Below are positions 25,767 through 33,798 of a DNA stretch of 41,671 nucleotides, piece after piece; position 1 is the first letter of the stretch, and the number at the start of each line of letters is the position of its first letter. Source of the stretch: Peptococcaceae bacterium UBA5356 (GTDB lineage Bacteria > Bacillota > Peptococcia > DRI-13 > DTU073). A program made the translations under genes and the position numbers. The stretch lies in contig DHPU01000067.1 of assembly GCA_002407935.1 (NCBI GenBank), positions 1-41,671 on the forward strand. Reading direction: 5' to 3'. The notes under the pieces were generated by a model. That model saw only the letters and a program-made list of their open reading frames with translations, had not been told where the DNA came from and ran no database searches.

Positions 25767-26126
25767 ATGCCAAATCATCGTATAAGTAAGGTTGGAGAGG
25801 AAATTAAAAGAGAACTTTCCAAGATGATTATCGAAGAGATGAAGGATCCCAGAGTGAAGGGAATAATTAGTATTACCCATGTGGAGGTTACGAATGACCT
25901 GCGTTATGCGAAGGTATATATTAGTATCATGGCTAATACTGAAGAACGGGCTGTTATTTTGCAGGCCTTAGAAAAAGCAGGCGGTTATTTAAGAAGTGAA
26001 TTAGCTAAAAAAATTAAGATTCGTTATACTCCCGAATTACTTTTTAAAGTTGATGATTCGATAGAGTATGGAGCAAAAATTAATAAGATTTTAGCTGCGA
26101 TTAACCAAAAAGAAGGGGAAGAATAA
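25767..26126 (+). CDS. rbfA: Ribosome-binding factor A
   Basis: The 119-aa KH-fold protein acts in late 16S rRNA processing and cold adaptation. It has EEIKRELSKMIIEEMKDPR and VEVTNDLRYAKVYIS near the N-terminus and PELLFKVDDSIEYGAKIN near the C-terminus. It follows infB by 12 nt and abuts nrnA. Confidence 0.96.
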   Translation: MPNHRISKVGEEIKRELSKMIIEEMKDPRVKGIISITHVEVTNDLRYAKVYISIMANTEERAVILQALEKAGGYLRSELAKKIKIRYTPELLFKVDDSIEYGAKINKILAAINQKEGEE

Positions 26127-27125
26127 ATGTCTAACTGGCAGAAGATCAAAGATTATTTTAAGAAACAACAAGAAATAATTCTTTTAGTTCATGAAAAGCC
26201 GGACGGTGATTGCTTAGGTTCAGCATTAGCCTTAGGTCACCATTTAAGAGAAGAAGGGTATCAACCGAAGTTATTTCATCCAGAGCCGATTCCCAGCACC
26301 TATGATTATTTACCCGGGGGCGAGATGATTAATATCTACCAAAAGAAAGAACTTCCGGCGGGAAGGCCCATAATTGCGGTGGATTGTGCCGATTTAGGGA
26401 GAATATTGTATCCACTGTCTCAGAATACATCAATAATTAATATCGATCATCATTGCAGTAATACTTTTTTTGGCGATTTTAATTTGGTAGATGCTAGTGC
26501 AGCGGCTACGGGTGAAATGGTCTTTGATCTTTTAAAGCGTTCGTCTTACAAGATTTCTCCTGCTACGGCTACCTGCTTATATATAGCAATTTTGGCGGAT
26601 ACCGGTTCTTTCAGCTATAGTAATACTACGTCCAAGACGTTCCAAACTGCCGCGGAATTATTGGAGCTTGGTTCGGATATTGAATTGATCCGCTATAATT
26701 TTTTTGATAGACGTCCCTTAGTTGAACTTTTGACGATTAAGCATGCCCTTACTAACCTGCAATTTTCCGCACAAAATAAAATTGTTTGGAGTGCTTTGTC
26801 ATATCGGGAACTGTCCGCTAATAATCTGTTAAATACTGATACAGATAGTGTGATCAATTTAATGCGTTCTGTGGAGGGAGTGGAAGCAGCCATTGTTTTT
26901 CGAGAACTTGAGCCATTTAAAATTAAAATTAGTTTTCGCTCTCAAAAACATTTAGATGTGAATTTATTGGCTCAGGAGTTCGGAGGAGGAGGACATTCAC
27001 GTGCTGCTGGATGTTCTATAGAAGGTAATTTACAAGAAATAACGGCAAAGGTTATGGAGCGGGCCCAAGCATCTTTGAAGAAGAGCCCTTATGAAGGCGG
27101 TGATTCTTCTGGACGGGGTAATTAA
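26127..27125 (+). CDS. nrnA: NrnA-type DHH phosphoesterase (nanoRNase/pAp phosphatase)
   Basis: The 332-aa DHH-DHHA1 protein degrades short RNAs and pAp, and some relatives also hydrolyse pGpG or c-di-AMP products. Motifs are VHEKPDGDCLGS (metal binding), AVDCAD, INIDHHCSN (the DHH motif), ADTGSFSYSNT and the C-terminal GGGGHSRAAGC. It starts directly after the rbfA stop and overlaps truB by 35 nt. This position is conserved in Firmicutes. Confidence 0.94.
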   Translation: MSNWQKIKDYFKKQQEIILLVHEKPDGDCLGSALALGHHLREEGYQPKLFHPEPIPSTYDYLPGGEMINIYQKKELPAGRPIIAVDCADLGRILYPLSQNTSIINIDHHCSNTFFGDFNLVDASAAATGEMVFDLLKRSSYKISPATATCLYIAILADTGSFSYSNTTSKTFQTAAELLELGSDIELIRYNFFDRRPLVELLTIKHALTNLQFSAQNKIVWSALSYRELSANNLLNTDTDSVINLMRSVEGVEAAIVFRELEPFKIKISFRSQKHLDVNLLAQEFGGGGHSRAAGCSIEGNLQEITAKVMERAQASLKKSPYEGGDSSGRGN

Positions 27126-27996
27126 TATTCTAAAACCACCAGGAATGACATCACACGATGTTGTTTCTTTTTTACGCCGTCAATTCAAGATTAAGAGAAT
27201 TGGACATGCAGGAACACTTGATCCGCAAGCGGCCGGAGTTCTTCCGCTCTGTTTGGGGCAAGCCACCCGTTTAGTTGAATTTTTAACTGAGCATGATAAA
27301 GAATATCTTTGTGAAATGACCTTAGGAATAACGACGACAACTCAAGATGCTTGGGGAGAAGTAGTGGAGAGGAAGAACTGTCGACAGATTACTTTGGAGA
27401 TGATCCAGCAAGTATTGCCGCAATTTAGCGGTGAAATAACGCAGATAGTTCCGGCATATTCCGCAGTTAAGGTTCAAGGAGTACCTTTATATAAAAGAGC
27501 ACGGTTAGGGATGAAAATTGAACCAATTTCACGTCAGGTTTTAATTTATAAATTAGAAATAATCAAGTTTGAATCTCCTAAGCTTACGTTTCTTGTACAT
27601 TGTTCTAAAGGTACTTATGTCAGAACGATTTGTCATGATTTAGGCAAGGCCTTAGGAGTAGGGGGACATCTATCTTTTCTTCTTCGCACACGCGTGGGGA
27701 AGTTTGCCCTCGCGGATAGTCTAACTCTGGAGGAAATAGCTTTTTTGCAAGAAAAAAGCCTTCTTCCTCTCGAACATTGTGTGCAAGGGTTAGCTCAAAT
27801 AGTTTTATCCGATTATGAATTGATTAAAATAAAACAGGGACAAAAAATAACTATTACGGAGTCAACGGAGTCAATTTATCCAGGTGCAGATTTAGCTGTT
27901 TTAAATGGCCAAGGAAAATTACAAGCGATTGCCACCGTTCTTCTAGTAGATCAAAAAAGACAATTGAAGCCCCAAAAAGTATTTAATAGGGAGTAA
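27091..27996 (+). CDS. truB: tRNA pseudouridine-55 synthase TruB
   Basis: The 301-aa enzyme makes pseudouridine at position 55 of tRNAs. It has INILKPPGMTSHDVV, the catalytic GHAGTLDPQAAGVLPLC (the Asp is the nucleophile) and a C-terminal SKGTYVRTICHDLG motif. A short PUA-like segment ends it. ATG 27091 overlaps nrnA; GTG 27100 is an alternative with GAAGGCG upstream. It is followed by ribF as in B. subtilis. Confidence 0.95.
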   Translation: MKAVILLDGVINILKPPGMTSHDVVSFLRRQFKIKRIGHAGTLDPQAAGVLPLCLGQATRLVEFLTEHDKEYLCEMTLGITTTTQDAWGEVVERKNCRQITLEMIQQVLPQFSGEITQIVPAYSAVKVQGVPLYKRARLGMKIEPISRQVLIYKLEIIKFESPKLTFLVHCSKGTYVRTICHDLGKALGVGGHLSFLLRTRVGKFALADSLTLEEIAFLQEKSLLPLEHCVQGLAQIVLSDYELIKIKQGQKITITESTESIYPGADLAVLNGQGKLQAIATVLLVDQKRQLKPQKVFNRE

Positions 27997-28001
27997 TTTT
28001 T

Positions 28002-28940
28002 ATGCAGATACTTAATAATTTTACAGAAAAAGAAAGACAGCAAGTTCCACTGGCGATGGCTTTGGGAAATTTTGATGGTGTACACAAAGGCCATCAGTTG
28101 TTGTTGCATAACTGTGTAAAGGAAAGTCAAATTAATTCCTGGTCTTCTGCTGTTTTATTATGGAATCCTCATCCGGCTCAGATATTGAAAAGTGAACAGA
28201 AAATGAAATTTCTTAATACACCGGAGCAAAAATATCAATTGATGGAAGCTCTAGGTATTCGGTATCTTTTTTTATTGCCTTTTAATGCGCAAATTGCGGC
28301 TTTGTCTCCAGTAGAATTTGTGCAAAAATATTTGGTCGATTTGTTGGGGGTAAAAAAGGTTTTTGTAGGTTTTAATTATTCTTTCGGGCAAAAAGGCAGT
28401 GGAACGCCTGAACTTTTACAAACGCTAGGTAAAGAAAGGGGTTTTGCGGTAGCTGTTACGGAGCCGGTTCAGGTTGATGGTGAATTAGTAAGTAGTTCGT
28501 TGATTCGGCAAAAGTTTAGGGAGGGTGATATCCCTGCGGCAGCGAAGCTATTGGGGTATGATCCTGTTCTGGAAGGAAAAGTAGTGACAGGAAAACAGCG
28601 CGGCAGCGGTATGGGTTTTCCTACGGCTAATATTGAAGTGGCTGAAGAACATATTCTTCCTTCTTTTGGTGTTTATGCGGCTTTGGCTGAATATGAAGGC
28701 GTGTTTTTACCTGCGGTCTTAAATATTGGGGTAAAACCCACTTTTGATAGTAATCAAGTAACTGTTGAAGTCCACATTCTTGGTTTTAGTAAAAATATTT
28801 ATAAACAAGACCTGAAAGTAAAACTGATTAAGAAAATCAGAGCTGAACAAAAGTTCAGGAGTAAGGATGAATTAAAAAGGCAAATATGCTGTGATATAGA
28901 AATAACCCGCCAGATTTTTAAAAAAAGTTGTTGTAACTAG
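28002..28940 (+). CDS. ribF: Bifunctional riboflavin kinase / FMN adenylyltransferase
   Basis: The 312-aa protein makes FMN from riboflavin and FAD from FMN. The N-terminal nucleotidyltransferase domain has GNFDGVHKGHQ (residues about 22-32) and SSSLIRQKF. The C-terminal riboflavin kinase domain has TGKQRGSGMGFPTANI and PAVLNIGVKPTF. No FMN riboswitch precedes it; it is the last gene of the nusA-infB operon before two small accessory genes. Confidence 0.96.
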   Translation: MQILNNFTEKERQQVPLAMALGNFDGVHKGHQLLLHNCVKESQINSWSSAVLLWNPHPAQILKSEQKMKFLNTPEQKYQLMEALGIRYLFLLPFNAQIAALSPVEFVQKYLVDLLGVKKVFVGFNYSFGQKGSGTPELLQTLGKERGFAVAVTEPVQVDGELVSSSLIRQKFREGDIPAAAKLLGYDPVLEGKVVTGKQRGSGMGFPTANIEVAEEHILPSFGVYAALAEYEGVFLPAVLNIGVKPTFDSNQVTVEVHILGFSKNIYKQDLKVKLIKKIRAEQKFRSKDELKRQICCDIEITRQIFKKSCCN

Positions 28941-29002
28941 AGTAATATTTTCTGCACTCCGTAATAAAAATGTAGTAAGCTTTATGGCGGAGGTGACGGA
29001 AC

Positions 29003-29233
29003 ATGGTCAATATTTGTAAGAACCATCATAAAAACTTAGTTACAACACGTCAAATCTGTGAAATCGTTTTGAATAAAGAATTTACTAATCTTTGTGAGGA
29101 ATTACTTTATTTATATAAAAACCATACTCTTAATCCTGAAAAAGAGGCCTTTCAGGATGCTTTTTACAGTATTTTGACTCAGGAGGACAGAACTCAATGG
29201 GGTATAAATAAAGCCTTATCTTTTTCAAGGTAG
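29003..29233 (+). CDS. Small hypothetical protein, first of a two-gene cassette
   Basis: A 76-aa ORF at ATG 29003 has a good ribosome-binding site (GGAGGTGAC, 28988-28996). The protein is soluble, largely helical by appearance, with CKNHHKN near the start and two Cys residues later; it has no known motif that I recognise. It sits in the ribF-rpsO gap, normally short in relatives, and is followed after 9 nt by a second small gene. A partner role such as antitoxin is possible but not shown. Confidence 0.6.
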   Translation: MVNICKNHHKNLVTTRQICEIVLNKEFTNLCEELLYLYKNHTLNPEKEAFQDAFYSILTQEDRTQWGINKALSFSR

Positions 29234-29242
29234 GGCAGGATC

Positions 29243-29464
29243 ATGCAAATAATTATTACTAATCACGCCAAAAAACGCCTCAAGGATTATCGGCAAGATA
29301 AAATATCTCTACATGATATTAAAAATGCTGTCCAGCAAATTCCGGGGCAGGTGCCAACGGCTACTCGTTTTCGGGGTTTCATCAGTTCTTCAGGGCGGAT
29401 TTTTGACTTAGTAACTAAAGATATCCCCAATGGTCGTTTAGTGATTACGATTATTGGTAAATAA
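29243..29464 (+). CDS. Small DUF4258-like protein (RelE/BrnT-type fold suspected)
   Basis: The 73-aa product begins IIITNHAKKRLKDY, the HAxxRxxxR pattern found in DUF4258 and related small RelE-like proteins. Basic and hydrophobic strands follow (GRIFDLVTKD), and it ends RLVITIIG, like the terminal strand of that fold. It starts 9 nt after the preceding ORF with AGGGCAGGA upstream, so the two are likely co-translated. The family call is by pattern and is uncertain; toxin activity is not demonstrated. Confidence 0.55.
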   Translation: MQIIITNHAKKRLKDYRQDKISLHDIKNAVQQIPGQVPTATRFRGFISSSGRIFDLVTKDIPNGRLVITIIGK

Positions 29465-29487
29465 TCGAAGAAATGTGAATGAAGTTC

Positions 29488-29516
29488 TTGCATTATGGCC
29501 TTCTTTAAATTATAAT
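29488..29516 (+). promoter_or_regulatory. Sigma-A promoter of rpsO
   Basis: TTGCAT (29488-29493) and a perfect TATAAT (29511-29516) are separated by 17 nt. Transcription would start near 29523, giving a leader of about 80 nt before rpsO. Confidence 0.85.
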
Positions 29517-29534
29517 GAATACTGTTAAACTCAA

Positions 29535-29578
29535 CGTAAGCTAGGTTAAACGAATCACCAACGTTTAACTTGGCTACG
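29535..29578 (+). promoter_or_regulatory. Structured rpsO leader (probable S15 autoregulatory element)
   Basis: A long hairpin spans 29535-29578. GTTAAACG (29545-29552) pairs perfectly with CGTTTAAC (29562-29569). The helix extends outward with G-T pairs and one bulged A to about 17 bp. The ribosome-binding site follows after 12 nt. S15 is known to repress its own translation through leader RNA in several phyla with differing structures. The structure is seen; the S15 link is inferred from position. Confidence 0.6.
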
Positions 29579-29603
29579 GTGAAAAAATAAGGAGGTGAGG
29601 ACG

Positions 29604-29873
29604 ATGTCACTAAATCTGGAGAAAAAGTCCGAAATAATTAATAAGTACCGTATTCATGAGCATGATACCGGTTCGCCGGAAGTGCAGATTGCTATTTTAA
29701 CGGAGAGAATTAATTATTTAACGGAGCATTTAAAGGTTCATACCAAAGACCATCATTCTAGGCGTGGACTTCTGAAAATGGTTGGTTCTCGTCGGCATTT
29801 GCTGAATTACCTAAGAGATAAAAATCTGGGAAGGTATAAAAGCATCATTGAAAGTTTGGGGATCAGAAGATAA
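29604..29873 (+). CDS. rpsO: 30S ribosomal protein S15
   Basis: The protein has exactly 89 aa from ATG 29604, the standard length. EHDTGSPEVQIAILTERIN and HTKDHHSRRGLLKMVGSRR are diagnostic. S15 organises the 16S central domain. GTG 29595 lies in frame but within the ribosome-binding region (GGAGGTGAGG, 29591-29600), so ATG is chosen. It has its own promoter, leader and terminator. pnp follows, the conserved partner. Confidence 0.98.
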   Translation: MSLNLEKKSEIINKYRIHEHDTGSPEVQIAILTERINYLTEHLKVHTKDHHSRRGLLKMVGSRRHLLNYLRDKNLGRYKSIIESLGIRR

Positions 29874-29885
29874 GTGCGGGCAGAG

Positions 29886-29911
29886 AAGAGCGGTTTATAC
29901 CGTTCTTTTTT
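29886..29911 (+). terminator. Rho-independent terminator after rpsO
   Basis: AAGAGCGGT (29886-29894) pairs with ACCGTTCTT (29899-29907) with one G-T pair and a 4-nt loop, followed by T residues to 29911. Confidence 0.88.
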
Positions 29912-29920
29912 GATTATATT

Positions 29921-29953
29921 TAGTATTTCCTCCCCTTAGGGAAGGAAATACTA
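29921..29953 (+). promoter_or_regulatory. Stem-loop in the pnp leader
   Basis: TAGTATTTCCT (29921-29931) pairs with AGGAAATACTA (29943-29953), 11 bp, extended inward by a mismatch and three G-C pairs. No T run follows on the + strand, so it is not a terminator for pnp. E. coli pnp has a leader stem-loop cut by RNase III and used for autoregulation; a similar processing role here is inferred. Confidence 0.55.
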
Positions 29954-30026
29954 AAAGAGATGTAGAATAAAGTTAAGGTTTAGAGAAAAAAAGAGGAAAA
30001 AGAATGTAGGGAGGTTAAAATACCAA

Positions 30027-32165
30027 ATGAATTATCCGTACCCAATTATAACTAAGGAAATGGAGATCGCAGGGAGAAAGCTTGTACTAGAAACAGGAAG
30101 GATGGCCAAACAGGCTGGGGGAGCAATTCTAGTACGTTATGGCGACACCTGTGTACTTACAACGAGCACTTCATCGGCGGAGCCGCGGGAAGGAATTGAT
30201 TTCTTTCCTCTTACGGTTGATTATGAGGAAAGGCTATATTCTGTAGGTAAAATTCCTGGGGGATTTATTAAAAGAGAAGGGCGTCCTAGCGAAAAAGCGA
30301 TTCTTTCCAGCAGACTTATTGATAGGCCGATTCGACCGCTTTTCCCTAAAGGTTATCACAATGATGTACAAGTTGTAGCTACTGTAATGTCGGTTGATCA
30401 GGATAATTTACCTGATGTAACAGCAATTAATGGTGTATCTGCAGCTTTGCATATCTCCGATATCCCTTTTAAGGAACCGGTAGGGGCAGTTGTGGTAGGT
30501 TATCTTGAAGGACAACTGGTGATTAACCCGACACTAGAGCAGGCTGAAAAAAGCCTCTTACATCTTGTTGTAGTGGGCACAAAAGATGCTGTGATGATGG
30601 TAGAAGCAGGGTGCAAGGAAATATCAGAAGAGCTTTGCTTGGAAGCAATTATGTTTGGTCACGAAAAAATCAAGGAAATAGTACAATTTATTGAAGATTT
30701 TCGGGAAGAAGCTTTAAAATTAGGCTTGGCCAAGGAAAAACGAGTTCCAGCCCTTTATATAATTAATCCTGAGCTTGAACAAGCAGTAAAAGACTATGCA
30801 GAAAAACCTTTGCAAAGTGCCTTAATTAATAAAAACAAAATAGAACGGGAAGAAGAAATCAAAAGAATTAAAGAGGATGTCGTACTTCATTTTACAGAAA
30901 AATACCCTGATAATTTGAAGGATGTGCAGAGTGTTTTAGAGACAATTATTAAAAATTATGTCCGCAAGCTGATCACAGTTGATAAGATTCGTCCTGATGG
31001 TAGGGCTTTAGATGAAATTCGCCACATTACGTGTGAAGTGGGCGTTCTACCCAGGACACATGGCAGTGGGTTGTTCACAAGAGGACAAACACAAGTTCTA
31101 AACATCGCTACTTTAGGGGCGATAGGAGATGAACAGATTTTAGATGGATTGGGAGTAGAAGAATCCAAAAGGTACATTCATCATTATAATTTCCCTTCTT
31201 TTAGTGTGGGGGAAACTCGTCCCATGCGTGGGCCAGGGAGAAGAGAAATTGGGCATGGAGCTTTAGCAGAGAGGGCCCTAGAACCCATGATTCCTTCTGA
31301 AGAAGAATTTCCTTATACAATTCGTTTGGTTTCAGAAGCCTTGGAATCTAATGGATCTACCTCGATGGCTAGTGTTTGTGGGAGTACTCTTTCACTTATG
31401 GATGCCGGAGTACCGATTAAAGCACCTGTAGCGGGCATAGCAATGGGGTTAATTAGAGAAGGCGATGATTATTCCATTTTAACTGATATTCAAGGTTTAG
31501 AAGATGCCAATGGTGATATGGACTTTAAAGTAGCCGGAACCACTAAAGGAATTACGGCTATTCAAATGGATATTAAGATTGCCGGGATAGATCGGAATAT
31601 TTTAAGAGATGCCTTGGAACAGGCCCGTAAGGGTAGGTTGTTTATCATGGATAAAATCTTAGCTACAATTAGTCAACCACGTGCAGATTTATCACCATAT
31701 GCCCCCAGAATTATTACGACGATGATTGATCCGGAAAAAATTAGAGACGTAATTGGGCCTGGTGGTAAAATCATTAAAAAAATCATTGATGATACCGGTG
31801 CTAAAATTGACATTGAAGATGATGGACGGGTGTTTATCGCTGCTGTGGATGCAGAGGCTGGACAAAAAGCGCTGAAAATAATTGAGGATCTAATCAAAGA
31901 GGTTGTAATAGGCGAGTTATATTTGGGCAAAGTTAATCGCATCATGAATTTTGGAGCTTTTGTAGAAATATTGCCTGGTAAGGAAGGGCTTGTCCACATT
32001 TCTCAATTGGCAGAGGAACGTGTCGGTAAAGTAGAGGATGTTGTTTCTATTGGTGATGAAATTTTGGTGAAGGTTACGGAGATAGATCGGCAGGGGAGGA
32101 TTAATCTTTCTCGCAAAGAAGCCATACGGGAGCAAAAAAATTCCTCCAAAGAGACGGATAAATAA
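30027..32165 (+). CDS. pnp: Polynucleotide phosphorylase
   Basis: The 712-aa 3'-5' phosphorolytic exoribonuclease has two RNase PH domains (about 10-230 and 315-545) joined by a helical linker. A KH domain follows (IRDVIGPGGKIIKKII, about 570) and a C-terminal S1 domain (GKVNRIMNFGAFVEILPG). Active-site motifs of the second PH domain, such as ESNGSTSMASVCGSTLSLMD, are intact. Length is typical. ATG 30027 follows GGGAGG. Confidence 0.97.
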   Translation: MNYPYPIITKEMEIAGRKLVLETGRMAKQAGGAILVRYGDTCVLTTSTSSAEPREGIDFFPLTVDYEERLYSVGKIPGGFIKREGRPSEKAILSSRLIDRPIRPLFPKGYHNDVQVVATVMSVDQDNLPDVTAINGVSAALHISDIPFKEPVGAVVVGYLEGQLVINPTLEQAEKSLLHLVVVGTKDAVMMVEAGCKEISEELCLEAIMFGHEKIKEIVQFIEDFREEALKLGLAKEKRVPALYIINPELEQAVKDYAEKPLQSALINKNKIEREEEIKRIKEDVVLHFTEKYPDNLKDVQSVLETIIKNYVRKLITVDKIRPDGRALDEIRHITCEVGVLPRTHGSGLFTRGQTQVLNIATLGAIGDEQILDGLGVEESKRYIHHYNFPSFSVGETRPMRGPGRREIGHGALAERALEPMIPSEEEFPYTIRLVSEALESNGSTSMASVCGSTLSLMDAGVPIKAPVAGIAMGLIREGDDYSILTDIQGLEDANGDMDFKVAGTTKGITAIQMDIKIAGIDRNILRDALEQARKGRLFIMDKILATISQPRADLSPYAPRIITTMIDPEKIRDVIGPGGKIIKKIIDDTGAKIDIEDDGRVFIAAVDAEAGQKALKIIEDLIKEVVIGELYLGKVNRIMNFGAFVEILPGKEGLVHISQLAEERVGKVEDVVSIGDEILVKVTEIDRQGRINLSRKEAIREQKNSSKETDK

Positions 32166-32240
32166 CCTGATACAGATAATTATTTCTTTTCCCTCTGCAT
32201 ATAGATTATGATAATGGATGAAAAAAGGGGGGTAAGAGAA

Positions 32241-32948
32241 ATGCAGGTTATTTTTATCAGTAAAAGAACGCTTTTCCTATCTTTAATCATGATAATTCTT
32301 TTAATCATGGGAGTTTGTATTAATAGTTATTTCCTAAACAAAAGTGTATCTACTGTTAATCCAATTTATATTGGCAATACCCAGGAAAAAGCTGTGGCCT
32401 TAATGTTTAATGTTGATTGGGGAGAAGAAATATTACCTGGTTTATTAGAAACATTGCGGGAAAAGGATGTTAAGGTTACCTTTTTTATTTCCGGGCGTTT
32501 TGCTAAAAAATTCCCGGAAATAACTTTAAAAATTGCCGAAGATGGTCATGAGATTGGTAATCATGGCTATTCTCATCCTCATCCTAATAAACTAAGTTTA
32601 GAACAGAATCAAAAGGAAATAAATGAGACAGAAAAAGTGTTGCAAGAGTTAAAGATTAATTCTGCTAAAGTATTTGCGGCACCTTATGGTGAACATGGAA
32701 CAACAGTTTTGCAAGCAGCGGAGGCACTAGGTTACAAGACAATCATGTGGACTTTGGATACGATTGATTGGCAAGATCCTTCTCCCGAGGTGATTTTAGA
32801 ACGGATTTTACCTAAGGCGGATAACGGCTCCTTGATTCTGATGCATCCTAAAAACTGTACTTTGCAGGCTTTACCTGGGTTAATTAATTCCTTGCAAAAA
32901 GAAGGATATCTTTTTAAAAAGGTCACAGAAATAATTAATTGTTCATAA
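32241..32948 (+). CDS. ylxY: YlxY-like polysaccharide deacetylase family protein with degenerate motifs
   Basis: The 235-aa protein has an N-terminal signal anchor (about 6-28) and a NodB fold. Motif 2 (GNHGYSHPH) keeps the metal-binding His pair; DTIDWQDPS and LILMHPK are also present. Motif 1, normally TFDDG, reads FNVDWG, and motif 3, normally RPPYG, reads AAPYG. ylxY follows pnp in B. subtilis, and the family is linked to sporulation. I start at ATG 32241 after GGGGGG; the longer frame from 32208 precedes that site. Confidence 0.85.
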   Translation: MQVIFISKRTLFLSLIMIILLIMGVCINSYFLNKSVSTVNPIYIGNTQEKAVALMFNVDWGEEILPGLLETLREKDVKVTFFISGRFAKKFPEITLKIAEDGHEIGNHGYSHPHPNKLSLEQNQKEINETEKVLQELKINSAKVFAAPYGEHGTTVLQAAEALGYKTIMWTLDTIDWQDPSPEVILERILPKADNGSLILMHPKNCTLQALPGLINSLQKEGYLFKKVTEIINCS

Positions 32949-32976
32949 ATTATTTGATTGAAGCCATACTAACGAT

Positions 32977-33798
32977 ATGAAGAAAAAATATGTAGTTTTA
33001 TTGCTGGTCATTAATTTATTTTTGAGGGGGCAACCCTTATGGGCGTTACCGGGGATAAGCTCTGCCTCAGCGCTTGTTATGGATGGGGAAACAGGAAAGG
33101 TTTTATATCAAAAAAATGCGTTTGAGTTAAGGGCGCCGGCAAGTACTACCAAAATATTAACAGCTATCTTGGGGATTGAATGTGGGGAGCTTAATGATCT
33201 TGTAACTGTAAGCAAAAATGCTGCTTCAATTGGGGAAGCATCTGTAAATCTTCGAGCTAATGACTGTCTCCAATTAAGAGAACTTATCTATGGGGCCTTG
33301 CTTAAGTCGGGGAACGATGCTTGTGTAGCTATTGCTGAACACATTTCTTTTAGTGAAGAAGAATTTATTGGGCTGATGAATTTAAAGGCACAGGTGCTTG
33401 GCGCATACAATACTACTTTTTATAATACTAATGGGTTACCTCACCCGAAACATCTTACAACAGCATATGATCTAGCCTTAATTACACGTTATGCTTTACA
33501 AAATCCCGTCTTTAGTCAAATCGTGCAAACAAAATATTATCTGATGAAATGGATGGAACCACAGAGAACTTATTCTTTAAAAAATACCAATAAGCTTTTA
33601 TGGTCTTTTCCTCAAGCTACAGGTGTAAAAACAGGGACTACTTTTCAAGCCGGCCAATGTCTTGTAGCTTCAGTAAAACAGCATAATTATGAAATAATTG
33701 TTGTCGTACTTAATTCAGCAAATCGCTTTGGAGATGCCCAAAAACTCTTGGAATATGGAATTAGCGTAAAGGAGATTCAATTAAATGCAAATGGATGA
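32977..33798 (+). CDS. D-alanyl-D-alanine carboxypeptidase (DacF/PBP5 family, short form)
   Basis: The 273-aa protein has a signal peptide (about 1-23) and the three penicillin-binding motifs: STTK (nucleophile Ser, about residue 57), SGN (about 112) and KTG (about 219). It trims the D-Ala from peptidoglycan side chains. It lacks the C-terminal domain of PBP5/DacF (B. subtilis DacF is about 389 aa), and the mlpA start overlaps its end, so the short form looks natural. No strong ribosome-binding site precedes ATG 32977. A sporulation role is plausible from neighbours. Confidence 0.9.
   Translation: MKKKYVVLLLVINLFLRGQPLWALPGISSASALVMDGETGKVLYQKNAFELRAPASTTKILTAILGIECGELNDLVTVSKNAASIGEASVNLRANDCLQLRELIYGALLKSGNDACVAIAEHISFSEEEFIGLMNLKAQVLGAYNTTFYNTNGLPHPKHLTTAYDLALITRYALQNPVFSQIVQTKYYLMKWMEPQRTYSLKNTNKLLWSFPQATGVKTGTTFQAGQCLVASVKQHNYEIIVVVLNSANRFGDAQKLLEYGISVKEIQLNANG

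Noticed and set aside
32943..32971. Possible sigma-F/G promoter (TCATA, 17 nt, CATACTA) before the D,D-carboxypeptidase gene
   Set aside because: The start site would fall at or after ATG 32977, giving a leaderless transcript, so the match is probably chance or serves another start.
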